From JARBUG01 sp035628915 (lineage in GTDB: Bacteria; Bacillota; Sulfobacillia; Symbiobacteriales; Symbiobacteriaceae): DNA of 64,000 nt. Location of the stretch: contig DASPIW010000022.1 in NCBI GenBank assembly GCA_035628915.1, positions 62,001 through 126,000 on the forward strand, given 5' to 3'. A program made the translations under genes and the position numbers. The notes under the pieces are model-generated. The model searched no databases. It saw nothing but the letters and a program-made list of their open reading frames with translations, and was not told the DNA's origin. This document shows positions 1 to 7,420 of the stretch, one piece after another. How positions within the stretch are numbered: position 1 is the stretch's first letter; each line of letters starts with the position of its first letter.

Positions 1-273
1 TCCGGTTGGTGCTGTGGCAGTGCTGGTCTGTACACCATCACCCACACGGAGACGTCGCTGAAGCTCCTGGACGGGAAAATGCGGAACGTAGCCGCCACCG
101 GTGCGCCGGTGGTCGTTTCGGGCAACCCGGGCTGCATGCTCCAGATCGCCATGGGTGCGCAGATGAAGGGCATGCCTGTTCAGGTTCGCCATCTCACCCA
201 GGTGCTCGATGAGTCAATTTCCCGGGGAAAGGCGAGCGAAAGGGGTTGTGAGTCATGGCAGCGCCCATCCTGA
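1..273 (+). CDS. glcF: Glycolate/lactate oxidase iron-sulfur subunit (C-terminal fragment)
   Basis: The gene is open from base 1, so its start lies outside the window; 90 codons remain. The fragment begins with a CCG motif (residues W-C-C-G-S-A-G-x-Y) and continues to NPGCMLQI, as in the second cysteine-rich CCG domain of GlcF/heterodisulfide-reductase-like proteins that pass electrons from an FAD dehydrogenase. It ends with the family's typical VRHLTQVLDESI. The stop overlaps the start of glcD by 19 bp, so the two are almost certainly co-translated parts of one 2-hydroxyacid dehydrogenase. Gene order F-D is unusual compared with the common D-E-F order, but occurs in Firmicutes. Substrate (glycolate, D-lactate or another 2-hydroxy acid) cannot be fixed from the sequence. 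Confidence 0.9.
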   Translation, partial: SGWCCGSAGLYTITHTETSLKLLDGKMRNVAATGAPVVVSGNPGCMLQIAMGAQMKGMPVQVRHLTQVLDESISRGKASERGCESWQRPS

Positions 274-1643
274 CGGAAATCGTCCAGACATTAGGAAAGG
301 AGCGGGTCCTTACCGCTCCTGAAGATCTGGTTGCATACAGTTATGACGGCACCTTCGTCAGGCAGCGACCGTTGGCGGTGGTCATGGTGCAAACCACCGC
401 CGAGGTCCAGGCGGTGCTGGCCGCAGCCAGCCGGCACCGGACGCCCGTGGTGCCGCGGGGCGCCGGCACGGGGCTCTCCGGCGGTTCAGTCCCCGTGGCG
501 GGGAGCGTGGTGCTCAACCTGGCCCCCATGAACCAGATTGTGACGATCGACCGCCGCGATATGGTGGCCGTGGTTCAGCCCGGCGTCGTGACCGCCACCC
601 TGCAGGCGGAGGTGGAGAAGTTGGGCATGTTCTACCCGCCCGACCCCTCCAGCCTCCACATGAGCACCATTGGCGGCAACGTCGCCGAGAACGCCGGCGG
701 CCCCCGGTGCCTCAAGTACGGAGTGACCGGTGACTACGTGATGGCGCTTGAGGTCGTGCTGGCCGACGGCCGCGTCATGCGCACGGGCAGCCGGGCACTC
801 AAGAACGTGACCGGCTACGACTTGACTCACCTGATTGTGGGATCCGAGGGGACGTTGGGAGTGGTTACCGAGGTGACACTGCGGCTTCTGCCCAAGCCCC
901 CGGGGCGCCGCACCATCATGGCCATCTACGCCGACGTCGAGGATTCGGCCCGCAGTGTGGGCGCGATTTTGGACCAGGGAATCGTCCCCCTGACCACCGA
1001 ACTGATGGACCGCGCCGCCTTAGCAGTGGTCGAGTCATTTCTGAAGATGGGGCTGCCCATCCATGCGGACGCCGTGTTGGTGATCGATATCGAAGGTGAA
1101 CCCGCGGTTGCTGCCGCTGGGGCCGAAAAGGTGGCAGAGGCCTGCCGGACCTGCGGCGCCATCGATGTAAAGGTCGCCGCCAGCGAAGCCGAGGCGGAAC
1201 AGCTCTGGGGGGCACGCCGGTCGGTCTCAGCGGCCATGGCGCGCCTGCGCCCGAACAAGCTGGGCGAGGACATCTCGGTGCCCCGCTCCGCGCTGCCCGC
1301 TATGGTCCGTGCAGTGCGTGCAATCGCCGCCCGGCTGGATCTGGTGATCCCGCTGTTCGGCCACATCGGCGACGGAAACCTGCATCCAAACATCCTGTGC
1401 GACCGGCGCAATGCCGAGGAAATGGAGCGAGTTTATCAAGCGGCCGAGCAGATCTTCCAGGCGGCCATCGGCCTGGGGGGGACGCTGTCCGGGGAGCACG
1501 GCATCGGGCTGCTCAAGAAGAGGTACCTGCCGCTGGATCTGGGACCGGTGGAGATTGAAGTGATGAAGGCGCTGAAGCAGACCATGGACCCGTTGAACAT
1601 TCTTAACCCGGGCAAGATCTTTCCTGACGAAGGCGGGCTCTGA
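255..1643 (+). CDS. glcD: FAD-linked 2-hydroxyacid dehydrogenase (glycolate oxidase subunit GlcD family)
   Basis: A 462-residue flavoprotein, full length for the GlcD/D-lactate dehydrogenase family. FAD-binding type 4 domain: PRGAGTGLSGGS at residues 67-78 and GGNVAENAGG at 140-149. FAD-oxidase C-terminal domain: HIGDGNLHPN at 370-379, SGEHGIG at 412-418, and the terminal MDPLNILNPGKIF. It should oxidise a 2-hydroxy acid to the 2-oxo acid, with electrons leaving through the GlcF-like partner that overlaps it upstream. The ATG at 255 follows an AAAGGGG ribosome binding site. A bidirectional hairpin at 1719-1744 separates it from the convergent ZIP gene. The opposite-strand operon further right holds LarA and a 2-oxoacid oxidoreductase that could supply substrate and use the product; this link is inference. 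Confidence 0.92.
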   Translation: MAAPILTEIVQTLGKERVLTAPEDLVAYSYDGTFVRQRPLAVVMVQTTAEVQAVLAAASRHRTPVVPRGAGTGLSGGSVPVAGSVVLNLAPMNQIVTIDRRDMVAVVQPGVVTATLQAEVEKLGMFYPPDPSSLHMSTIGGNVAENAGGPRCLKYGVTGDYVMALEVVLADGRVMRTGSRALKNVTGYDLTHLIVGSEGTLGVVTEVTLRLLPKPPGRRTIMAIYADVEDSARSVGAILDQGIVPLTTELMDRAALAVVESFLKMGLPIHADAVLVIDIEGEPAVAAAGAEKVAEACRTCGAIDVKVAASEAEAEQLWGARRSVSAAMARLRPNKLGEDISVPRSALPAMVRAVRAIAARLDLVIPLFGHIGDGNLHPNILCDRRNAEEMERVYQAAEQIFQAAIGLGGTLSGEHGIGLLKKRYLPLDLGPVEIEVMKALKQTMDPLNILNPGKIFPDEGGL

Positions 1644-1718
1644 AGCGTCGGGCCATGCTATACCAGGAGAGTAGGGGCCGTCCTGACTACGTAAGCTGCG
1701 AGGCGTTCAAGACGAGCA

Positions 1719-1744
1719 GAACCCGCGCCAGCGTGCGCGGGTTC
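1719..1744. terminator. Bidirectional intrinsic terminator between glcD and ZIP gene
   Basis: A perfect 10-bp stem (GAACCCGCGC with GCGCGGGTTC) and a 6-nt loop lie between two convergent genes. On the plus strand the stem is followed by TTCCTGTTGG, a weak U-tract. Confidence 0.7.
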
Positions 1745-1762
1745 TTCCTGTTGGGGTATGCG

Positions 1763-2548
1763 TCAGCTCAGCGCGACATCCAGGCACATCATCAGTGCAA
1801 AGCCCCCGACGAGACAAAAGGTGGCAAACCGCTGGTTGCCGCGCTGGTGACTCTCGGGGATCACCTCGTCACTGACTACAAACAGCATCGCACCGCCGGC
1901 AAAGGCGAGCGCCCAGGGGAGCAGGGGCCGAACCAGGAGCACTGCACCGAGCCCCAGCACCCCGCCCGCCACCTCGACCAGGCCGGTCAGTCCGGTAATG
2001 GCCACGGCATAGCCCGCCCGATAGCCCTCCCCGGTAAGTGCCGCTGCCACCGCCAGTCCTTCGGGCACGTTCTGCAGCGTAATCGCCAGTGCTACGGTCA
2101 GGCCGCCGGCCGTGTCACCGGAGCCGGCCGCCACGCCCACTGCAACTCCCTCGGGGAAGTTGTGGATGGCAATCGCAATCACAAACAGCCAAATGCGAGC
2201 CAGCCGCCTGTCCAGCGCGCCGCCCTCCGGCCCGCGCAGGAAGTGCTCGTGTGGAGCCAGCCGGTCGGTCAGGTCGATCGCCGCGGCGCCCAGAACAAGG
2301 CCGAGCACGGCGATGAAGACGCCGCCCAGACCGCCGCCGGCGGCCTCAATCGCCGGCAGCATGAGTGAAAACGCAGTGGCCGCCAGCATCACGCCGGCAG
2401 CGCCGCCCAGCATTCCATCGTGCAGGCGGTCAGAGGGCGGTCCGCTCCACAGTACGGGGAAGGCGCCCAGGGTGGTAGCCAGTCCGGCCAGCACCGAGAG
2501 GGTCAGGCCCCAGAGCCAGGGCGATTCAGTGAGGGTGCGGAGTATCAA
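1763..2548 (-). CDS. ZIP-family divalent metal transporter
   Basis: Eight-helix ZIP-type metal permease of 261 residues. The family's paired metal-binding motifs are present: HNFPEG (about residues 129-134) and QNVPEG (159-164), followed by a DEVIPESHQRG segment near the C-terminus. It likely imports Zn2+, Fe2+ or Mn2+. An ATG 33 codons upstream gives a charged, unrelated N-terminus; I prefer TTG at 2548, because AAAGGAG sits 10 nt upstream and the protein then begins directly before the first membrane helix, as in ZupT-like proteins. A 9-bp hairpin in the leader (2574-2603) lies just upstream of the ribosome binding site. It is alone on the minus strand downstream of the NmrA-family gene. 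Confidence 0.87.
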   Translation of the reverse strand: MILRTLTESPWLWGLTLSVLAGLATTLGAFPVLWSGPPSDRLHDGMLGGAAGVMLAATAFSLMLPAIEAAGGGLGGVFIAVLGLVLGAAAIDLTDRLAPHEHFLRGPEGGALDRRLARIWLFVIAIAIHNFPEGVAVGVAAGSGDTAGGLTVALAITLQNVPEGLAVAAALTGEGYRAGYAVAITGLTGLVEVAGGVLGLGAVLLVRPLLPWALAFAGGAMLFVVSDEVIPESHQRGNQRFATFCLVGGFALMMCLDVALS

Positions 2549-2573
2549 AGGTGGGTCAGCTCCTTTGCGTCTG

Positions 2574-2603
2574 TTCAGCCGCTCGCTTCGTTGGGCGGCT
2601 GAA
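2574..2603 (-). promoter_or_regulatory. Leader hairpin upstream of the ZIP gene
   Basis: TTCAGCCGC (2574-2582) pairs perfectly with GCGGCTGAA (2595-2603) around a 12-nt loop. It would sit in the 5' leader of the ZIP mRNA, a few bases before the AAAGGAG ribosome binding site. No known metal riboswitch was recognised, so a regulatory role is only a possibility. Confidence 0.35.
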
Positions 2604-2688
2604 GAGCTCCGGAGACATTTCAACCCTTGATAGAGAACCTCCTGCACTCTCAGTGAGCTGGTCAGTGACTGGCGAGGTTGCCCTGCAT

Positions 2689-3552
2689 TCAGGAAAAGTG
2701 GGACATGTAATCAGAGGCATATTGTACAATTGAGCGAGGTGCCCGTCCGATCAATCGCTGCAAGTCCTCCGTAATGGTGGCGGCCAGCCCCACACGTGTC
2801 ATGAAGTAAAGCATAATCATGAAATTGGTGAACCCGCTGGGATAACCTTGCGCCAGCATCGTCCGGCGAAAGGCAAGCGGGGATGGATTGCTATAAGTGA
2901 TCGGCCGGCCCCACACCTGGGTGAGAATTTCCGCCACCTCGAAGTAGGTGAGCGCCTCGGTTCCGGTCAGTGTGTATGCTTTATATTCGTGCCCTGCCTC
3001 GGTAAGGACCCGCGCCGCTGCCTCGCCGATGTCTCGCGTGTCAATGAAAGCTGTCTTTCCCCCGCCCGCCGGCACACAGATTTCGCCCCGCTCCCGGATC
3101 AGGCGGGTATGGTGCATGTTCAGGTTCTGCATGAAGAAGCCGGGGCGCAAGAAGGTCCAAGGCACCTTTGATTCCCGCAGGACCCTCTCCACCGACTTGT
3201 GTGGGTTGAACGGAATCTTATCGGCTCCGGAAACCGAGAGGTAGACAACTTGGCGGACCCCCGCCTTACCGGCTGCCTCTAGCAGATCCCCGAGCACCCG
3301 GTGCATATCGGTGATCTCCGGCGGCCGCATCAAGAAGATGCGATCAGTGCCTGCCAAGACCGGTCCAAAGGTAGCGGGGTTGGTCAGATCGAAAGATACA
3401 TAGGAAGCTGCCGTTCCCAAAAGGGCGCGTGCCCTGCCAATGTCGCGTACGGCGGCGACGACGGGCTGCCCGGCCGCGAGCAGCGATTGAACGACGGCGG
3501 CGCCTACATTGCCGGTCGCCCCGGTCACTAAGATCTTCCCCGCGCCTCTCAC
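2689..3552 (-). CDS. NmrA-family NAD(P)-binding oxidoreductase (atypical SDR)
   Basis: Rossmann-fold protein of 287 residues with the glycine-rich motif GATGNVG at residues 11-17 and the NmrA/azoreductase-like layout (VVYLSVSGA, then FLRPGFFMQNL, then FIDTRDIGEAAARVL). These proteins bind NAD(P) and act either as quinone/nitro reductases or as redox sensors; the substrate is unknown. GTG start at 3552 with GGGAGGTG just upstream, overlapping the stop of a 62-codon ORF by 4 bp. It lies directly downstream of a MarR regulator whose putative operator is repeated in front of this small cluster, so it is probably derepressed by a MarR ligand such as a phenolic or electrophile. The regulation is inference. 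Confidence 0.82.
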   Translation of the reverse strand: MRGAGKILVTGATGNVGAAVVQSLLAAGQPVVAAVRDIGRARALLGTAASYVSFDLTNPATFGPVLAGTDRIFLMRPPEITDMHRVLGDLLEAAGKAGVRQVVYLSVSGADKIPFNPHKSVERVLRESKVPWTFLRPGFFMQNLNMHHTRLIRERGEICVPAGGGKTAFIDTRDIGEAAARVLTEAGHEYKAYTLTGTEALTYFEVAEILTQVWGRPITYSNPSPLAFRRTMLAQGYPSGFTNFMIMLYFMTRVGLAATITEDLQRLIGRAPRSIVQYASDYMSHFS

Positions 3553-3737
3553 ACACCCACCTCCCTTGCCACCTGACGCAGAGCGTCCAGGTGTTCTATC
3601 TTCCTAAACGATTGTGCCGAATTGGCAGCGCGAGCGTATCGCGCCACCCTATCCTTACCGATCAGGATCGAGCCGCTCTGCTGGATCGGGCTTCGTAACC
3701 CCCGGCTGGACTTCGATGACGTGGGCTTAGCTGACAC
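3549..3737 (-). CDS. Small hypothetical protein coupled to the NmrA-family gene
   Basis: A 62-codon ORF starting at GTG 3737, seven bases after a consensus AGGAGG. Its TGA overlaps the GTG of the oxidoreductase (GTGTGA arrangement), as in translationally coupled pairs. The product is basic and serine-rich at the N-terminus (MSAKPTSSKSSRGL) with no recognised domain, membrane segment or motif. It may be a real small protein, a leader peptide that couples translation, or chance. The strong ribosome binding site is the main argument in favour. Confidence 0.35.
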   Translation of the reverse strand: MSAKPTSSKSSRGLRSPIQQSGSILIGKDRVARYARAANSAQSFRKIEHLDALRQVAREVGV

Positions 3738-3778
3738 ATCTCTTCCTCCTGACTGCTTTTTATTAGATAGACACCCTC

Positions 3779-3789
3779 TAGCTAGCTAA
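3779..3789. promoter_or_regulatory. Putative MarR operator, downstream copy
   Basis: TAGCTAGCTAA differs at one position from the TAGGTAGCTAA in front of the marR gene. It lies 18 bases past the marR stop and ahead of the 62-codon ORF and the oxidoreductase gene. Inferred operator. Confidence 0.5.
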
Positions 3790-3806
3790 GTAAATGGGTT
3801 AGAGAA

Positions 3807-4265
3807 CTACTCCATCTCGCCCTCCCCGGAACCCCCTTCCCCCAGGTTGCTAACCATGCGGGCACAGAACTCCTTGGCCAGAGCCTGTTCTGCCGGTGAG
3901 AAGCCTGACACCATCCGGGCTTCGATCTCCGCCGCGCGCCGGTGTACTTCTTTACCCAGCGCCTGGCCAAGAGCGGTGACGAAGAGCTGTTTCACCCGAG
4001 CATCCTCGGAGTTGATAACGCGTCGCACGAACCCCCTGCCAACGAGACCATCTACCAGCCGGGTGATGGTTGCAGAGGAGATGTGCAGCCGTTCCTGCAA
4101 CGTGCGCAGTTCAATTCCGTCCTGATTGAGCACGTGGCGGAGTATCTCAAACTGCGAGCCGGTGAGGTTAAACTCCGATAAGGATTGGTCCATCGACTTC
4201 CGAGCAGCCAGGTACGCACGCTTCACCCAGAAGATCATGCTCGTCAGATAGTCAGCCTCATGCAC
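3807..4265 (-). CDS. MarR-family transcriptional regulator
   Basis: A 152-residue winged-helix regulator of normal MarR length. The dimer-forming N-terminal helix is followed by the HTH (LRTLQERLHISSATITRLVDGLVGRGFV) and the wing (RRVINSEDARVKQLFVT), in which the D-x-R signature is present. The C-terminus is glycine/glutamate rich. GTG start at 4265 with AAAGGATGG upstream. A near-palindrome TTTAGGTAGCTAAA lies about 16 bp upstream of the start, and an 11-bp near copy lies downstream before the next genes, so it probably represses itself and the NmrA-family gene. MarR proteins usually release DNA on binding small aromatic or oxidising compounds; the ligand is unknown here. Confidence 0.9.
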   Translation of the reverse strand: MHEADYLTSMIFWVKRAYLAARKSMDQSLSEFNLTGSQFEILRHVLNQDGIELRTLQERLHISSATITRLVDGLVGRGFVRRVINSEDARVKQLFVTALGQALGKEVHRRAAEIEARMVSGFSPAEQALAKEFCARMVSNLGEGGSGEGEME

Positions 4266-4280
4266 AGTTCATCCATCCTT

Positions 4281-4291
4281 TAGGTAGCTAA
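4281..4291. promoter_or_regulatory. Putative MarR operator at marR promoter
   Basis: TAGGTAGCTAA forms the core of the near-perfect palindrome TTTAGGTAGCTAAA (4279-4292), immediately upstream of the marR ribosome binding site. The match with 3779-3789 (10 of 11 bases) supports autoregulation. Confidence 0.55.
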
Positions 4292-4357
4292 ACGTTATTC
4301 CATTTCCCGCCGAATGTCAAGCATCTCTCCCTCGCCCCGGCAGACACGACTTCAAAG

Positions 4358-4389
4358 ACGCCCACTCCCCTGCGTACGGGAGTGGGCGT
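4358..4389 (-). terminator. Terminator of the larA-buk-ptb operon
   Basis: ACGCCCACTCCC pairs perfectly with GGGAGTGGGCGT around an 8-nt loop (4370-4377). It lies 25 bp after the stop of the last operon gene. The U-tract is weak on the minus side; TGTGCTTTT on the plus side means it may work in both directions. Confidence 0.75.
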
Positions 4390-4414
4390 TGTGCTTTTCC
4401 GCAGCAGCGAAACG

Positions 4415-5095
4415 CTATGCCGCACGTTGCTCGGACCTGGCTGCCTTCTTGGTGTAGGCCAAAATGGCGCCCAGGGCGATGGAGAGCAGGGCGGAATTGA
4501 GCACCCGGTACTCCGGCGGGAGCAAGAACGTCACCGTGTGCGCCGGAATCCAGAACAGCGGCACGGTCCGGACCACCACGAAGGAGACGAAACCGTACCA
4601 GTCGATGCGGGCGACCACGTCGCGCAGGCGTACCCGGGGGAGCGCGCTGAACCGGCCGTCCGCCAGATCGATAAACGTGTCCGTCACCCGGTGAAAGGCC
4701 ATCATAGTCGGGGCAAAGCAGAGGTTGATCAGCGTGCTGGTCAGCAGCGCCGTAACAACCGTGCCCGCCCTGCCCCCGAGGGCCGGCAGGAGCCCGCGGG
4801 TCGCGGCGGAGGCGGCGCCGCTGCCGAACACGTCGAAGGTGAGGGCGAAGCTCATGCCCAGGAGGCCCCAGACCACGGCCCGCATCCAGAGGCCGACCGG
4901 GGCGCCCCAGTCGCCCCGTACGATGCGCAGGGCCAGCAGTTCGCCCATGGTGGCAAGGACCCCGACTTTGATGAAGCCCATGATGTAGGGGTGCCCTTTG
5001 GTGGCTGCGATGAACGCCTCCCGGGTGGCCGGCACCAGGAGCAGCGAGGCGAGGGCAAGAAGCACCGCGGCCCAGATCAGGTCACCTTTTTTCAC
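4415..5095 (-). CDS. Mpv17/PMP22-like integral membrane protein
   Basis: A 226-residue membrane protein with several hydrophobic segments (about residues 5-22, 70-95, 105-130, 165-185 and 195-215) and a basic C-terminal tail. The C-terminal stretch FWIPAHTVTFLLPPEYR followed by LGAILAYTKK resembles the W-P-x-x-x-x-x-F-x-x-x-P-x-x-x-R pattern ending Mpv17/PMP22 proteins, whose bacterial role is unknown. The family call is from pattern memory and not certain. Its ATG overlaps the stop of the DUF1893 gene by 4 bp, and it is the last gene of the operon that begins at larA, so it is co-expressed with the 2-oxoacid oxidoreductase and ECF genes. Confidence 0.6.
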   Translation of the reverse strand: MKKGDLIWAAVLLALASLLLVPATREAFIAATKGHPYIMGFIKVGVLATMGELLALRIVRGDWGAPVGLWMRAVVWGLLGMSFALTFDVFGSGAASAATRGLLPALGGRAGTVVTALLTSTLINLCFAPTMMAFHRVTDTFIDLADGRFSALPRVRLRDVVARIDWYGFVSFVVVRTVPLFWIPAHTVTFLLPPEYRVLNSALLSIALGAILAYTKKAARSEQRAA

Positions 5096-5526
5096 GGAGA
5101 GACCTCCTGTGACGGAAGCTGCATACCTAAGAATGTCGCAACCCTGTCCATTGCTACAGCCGGGTCAGTGAGGTCCACCATCAGCGCTTCCACCGGACAG
5201 AGTCCCGTTCCTTCGCGGTTGCGGATGAACGGGACCGTCCGGTCATAGGTGTGTGGGATTCCAGCCGCTCCGAGGATGGCGCGGGCGCCGTCGCTCATGA
5301 CGAAGCCGAAGACGGAGGCGACCCCGAAGTGCACGCAGCCCAGGGCCACGGCGCGGCCGACGACCTTGTCGGCCAGGGCGGCGCCCCGCAGAGCGGGCCC
5401 GAGCTCCAGCGCAAGGGTCATGAACGGCCGGACGCCCTTTCCGTCAGCAGAGCCGAGCAGCGTCCCGTCGGGGGAGACGGCGACCACGCTGTGCGTGGAA
5501 TTCCGCAGGAGGTCGGCGGCGTTCAC
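5092..5526 (-). CDS. DUF1893 family protein (cytidine-deaminase-like fold)
   Basis: A 144-residue soluble protein. The segment DKVVGRAVALGCVHFGVASVFG, then SDGARAILGAAGIPHTYDRTVPFIRNREGTGLCPVE, follows the DUF1893 (TM1506-type) pattern. It looks like a ligand-binding relative of the cytidine deaminase fold, but lacks the paired CxxC zinc site of true deaminases. It may bind a nucleotide or vitamin-like compound; function is unknown. GTG start, 1-bp overlap (TAGTG) with the preceding ECF S-component gene and 4-bp overlap with the next, so translation is coupled. This close pairing with an ECF transporter gene suggests a link to the transported small molecule (inference). Confidence 0.75.
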   Translation of the reverse strand: MNAADLLRNSTHSVVAVSPDGTLLGSADGKGVRPFMTLALELGPALRGAALADKVVGRAVALGCVHFGVASVFGFVMSDGARAILGAAGIPHTYDRTVPFIRNREGTGLCPVEALMVDLTDPAVAMDRVATFLGMQLPSQEVSP

Positions 5527-6053
5527 TACGGCTGGGCCTCCCTCTGGGTCACCATGCCTGCCGGTGTTTTCAGCAGGGCGGCGGCCAGGAGCGGGACGAC
5601 TACTACCTGAATGGCGAGTCCAGGCAGGCCGGTCACGACGGCGCCCGCGACATACGCCACCGGGGCGCCCGGAAAGTCGGCCAGCAGGCGGCCGGCAGCC
5701 ACCGCGAGGCCAAGCGCGATCCGTCCACCCACCAGGGCTGCCCCCAGCGAGACCAGCAGATTGACCCGCCGCTTCATCAGCAGCCCGGCGATCAAGCCGT
5801 AGGCCGCCAGCTCCGCCATCATGAAGAAGACAATGGGCGAGCCGAGGGGCGGCATGCCAGTCAGCATGGCGCTGAGCAGCGGCGTCATCAGGCCGACGGT
5901 CAGCCCGGCGGAAGGGCCGAGCGTCAGTCCCCCGAGCAGCACGGGAATGTGCATGGGCAGGAAGACCGGCCCTCCCATTCCCACTGCATGGAAGATCATC
6001 GGAATCACGAGCCCGAAAGCGATGTACAGGGCCGAGAAAACCATTCGCCGCAC
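5526..6053 (-). CDS. ECF transporter substrate-binding S component
   Basis: A 175-residue protein with about six membrane helices. The region FLPMHIPVLLGGLTLGP followed by SAGLTVGLMTPLLSAMLTGMPP is the ECF-S signature, with the MHIPVLL loop and G-x-x-x-G helix packing. S components bind a vitamin, cofactor precursor or metal and use shared EcfAA'T modules; none are encoded in this window, so it must rely on a remote energising module. GTG start at 6053, 42 bp after the oxidoreductase gamma gene, in the same operon. Substrate is unknown; thiamine for the TPP-dependent oxidoreductase upstream is one guess. Confidence 0.8.
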   Translation of the reverse strand: MRRMVFSALYIAFGLVIPMIFHAVGMGGPVFLPMHIPVLLGGLTLGPSAGLTVGLMTPLLSAMLTGMPPLGSPIVFFMMAELAAYGLIAGLLMKRRVNLLVSLGAALVGGRIALGLAVAAGRLLADFPGAPVAYVAGAVVTGLPGLAIQVVVVPLLAAALLKTPAGMVTQREAQP

Positions 6054-6095
6054 CGGCTACACCTCGTTGTTTATCCCCGGGGGCCCGGGGTGATC

Positions 6096-6638
6096 TTACA
6101 CGGTCGCCGCGGCGTCCACACCGACTGCGAGCGCCTTCAGGTTGCCCTGCAGCATGTGCTGGCGCGACGCAGGCACGTTTTCGGCAATCGCTTCTTCCAC
6201 CAGGTGGCGGTCAACGCCCTTGAGATACGGCAGCATGGCGCCGAGCATCACCATGTTGATCGCCCCGGGCGCCCCGGCCGAGCGGGCCAGGTCGTTGACC
6301 GGCACACCCACGACCTGAAGGTCATCCCGCAGGGGTACGCCATGAATCAGGGAGCTGTTGACGAAGACCAGGCCGCCGGGCCGGACGGCCGCCATGAACT
6401 TGCGCAGCGAAGGCTCGTTCATGGCAACAAGGATATCCGGCGTGCTGGCAACGGGTTCGCCAATCTCATCATCGGCGATGATGACCGAGCAGTTGGCCGT
6501 ACCGCCGCGCATTTCGGGGCCGTAGGACGGAATCCAGGTGACGTGCTTATTGCCGATCATGCCGGCGTGCGCAAGCACCTTGCCCATGAACATGACGCCC
6601 TGGCCGCCGAAGCCGGCCAAACGCAGCTTCTCCATCAT
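6096..6638 (-). CDS. 2-oxoacid:ferredoxin oxidoreductase, gamma subunit
   Basis: A 180-residue gamma-type subunit (POR/KOR/VOR catalytic gamma domain). The N-terminal LRLAGFGGQGVM glycine-rich motif and SYGPEMRGGTANCSVIIAD are diagnostic, and the middle contains PGAINMVMLGA. It contributes the CoA-binding side of the complex. ATG at 6638 overlaps the beta-subunit stop (ATGA) with GGGAGG upstream, so the subunits are made together. With the alpha, beta and ferredoxin subunits upstream it forms a four-subunit enzyme that decarboxylates a 2-oxo acid to acyl-CoA while reducing ferredoxin. Subunit layout fits branched-chain (VOR) or 2-oxoglutarate (KOR) types. Confidence 0.92.
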   Translation of the reverse strand: MMEKLRLAGFGGQGVMFMGKVLAHAGMIGNKHVTWIPSYGPEMRGGTANCSVIIADDEIGEPVASTPDILVAMNEPSLRKFMAAVRPGGLVFVNSSLIHGVPLRDDLQVVGVPVNDLARSAGAPGAINMVMLGAMLPYLKGVDRHLVEEAIAENVPASRQHMLQGNLKALAVGVDAAATV

Positions 6639-7420
6639 GACGGCTTCCCTCCCTTGCCGGGTTCTGCGCCGAAGGGGGTCTTGAGCTCGCCCATGGTGTA
6701 GGCGGGCATCAGGTTGGTGCGAATCCATTCCATGGCCTGGACCGGCGTCATGCCCCAGTTGGTCGGGCAATTGGAGAGTACGCTGACCAGGGAGTAGCCA
6801 TGACCGGCCAACTGGCATTCAAACGCTTTCCGGATGAACTTTTTGGTCTGCAGTACCGCCTTGGGCGAGTCCGTGGAGCCGGAGGCGACGTAGGCGGCGC
6901 CGTCGATGCCGCTGAACAGCTTGGGAATATCGAGCGGTCTGCCGTGCTCTTCTTCCTTGCGGCCAAAGGGCGAAGTGGTGGTCTTCATGCCGACCAGCGT
7001 CGTCGGCGCCAACTGTCCGCCCGTCATGCCGTAAATGGCGTTGTTGACGAAGATGGTCGTGATCTTCTCGCCCCGCATGGCGGCGTGGATGGCCTCGGCG
7101 ATGCCGATGGCGGCCAGGTCGCCGTCGCCCTGGTAGGTGAAGACCACGGCGTCGGGCACCGCCCGGCGGACGCCGGTGGCCACGGCTGGCGCCCGTCCGT
7201 GGGCGGCGCCGATGAAGTCCACGTTGAAGTACTGCTCGCAGAAGGCGGCGCAGCCGACGGGGCCGACGCCCACCGTGCGGTCAGAGACGTTAAGCTCTTC
7301 GAGCACTTCGCCAATCAGCCGGTGGATGATGCCGTGGCTGCAGCCCGGGCAGTAGTGCAGGGGCTTCTCGGTCAGGCCGTCCGTATGCGAGAAGATGGGC
7401 TTGGCGGTCGCTTCAGTCAT
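6635..7420 (-). CDS. 2-oxoacid:ferredoxin oxidoreductase, beta (TPP-binding) subunit
   Basis: A 261-residue thiamine-diphosphate subunit. It carries the N-terminal HYCPGCSHGIIHRL (cysteine pair for an Fe-S cluster), GVGPVGCAAF, AAHGRAPAVATG, and the TPP/Mg motif TYQGDGDLAAIG followed by NNAIYGMTGGQ. Start chosen at ATG 7420, behind GGGGAGGTG, overlapping the alpha-subunit stop by 8 bp; a start farther upstream would add an unrelated N-terminus. It carries out decarboxylation of the 2-oxo acid with TPP. The neighbouring Ptb and Buk genes would take the resulting acyl-CoA to acid and ATP, which favours branched-chain or short-chain 2-oxo acids over 2-oxoglutarate (inference). Confidence 0.93.
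   Translation of the reverse strand: MTEATAKPIFSHTDGLTEKPLHYCPGCSHGIIHRLIGEVLEELNVSDRTVGVGPVGCAAFCEQYFNVDFIGAAHGRAPAVATGVRRAVPDAVVFTYQGDGDLAAIGIAEAIHAAMRGEKITTIFVNNAIYGMTGGQLAPTTLVGMKTTTSPFGRKEEEHGRPLDIPKLFSGIDGAAYVASGSTDSPKAVLQTKKFIRKAFECQLAGHGYSLVSVLSNCPTNWGMTPVQAMEWIRTNLMPAYTMGELKTPFGAEPGKGGKPS

Noticed and set aside
1655..2368. Long plus-strand ORF opposite the ZIP gene
   Set aside because: Its translation is rich in H, Q and R with no domain; it is the antisense shadow of the ZIP coding sequence.
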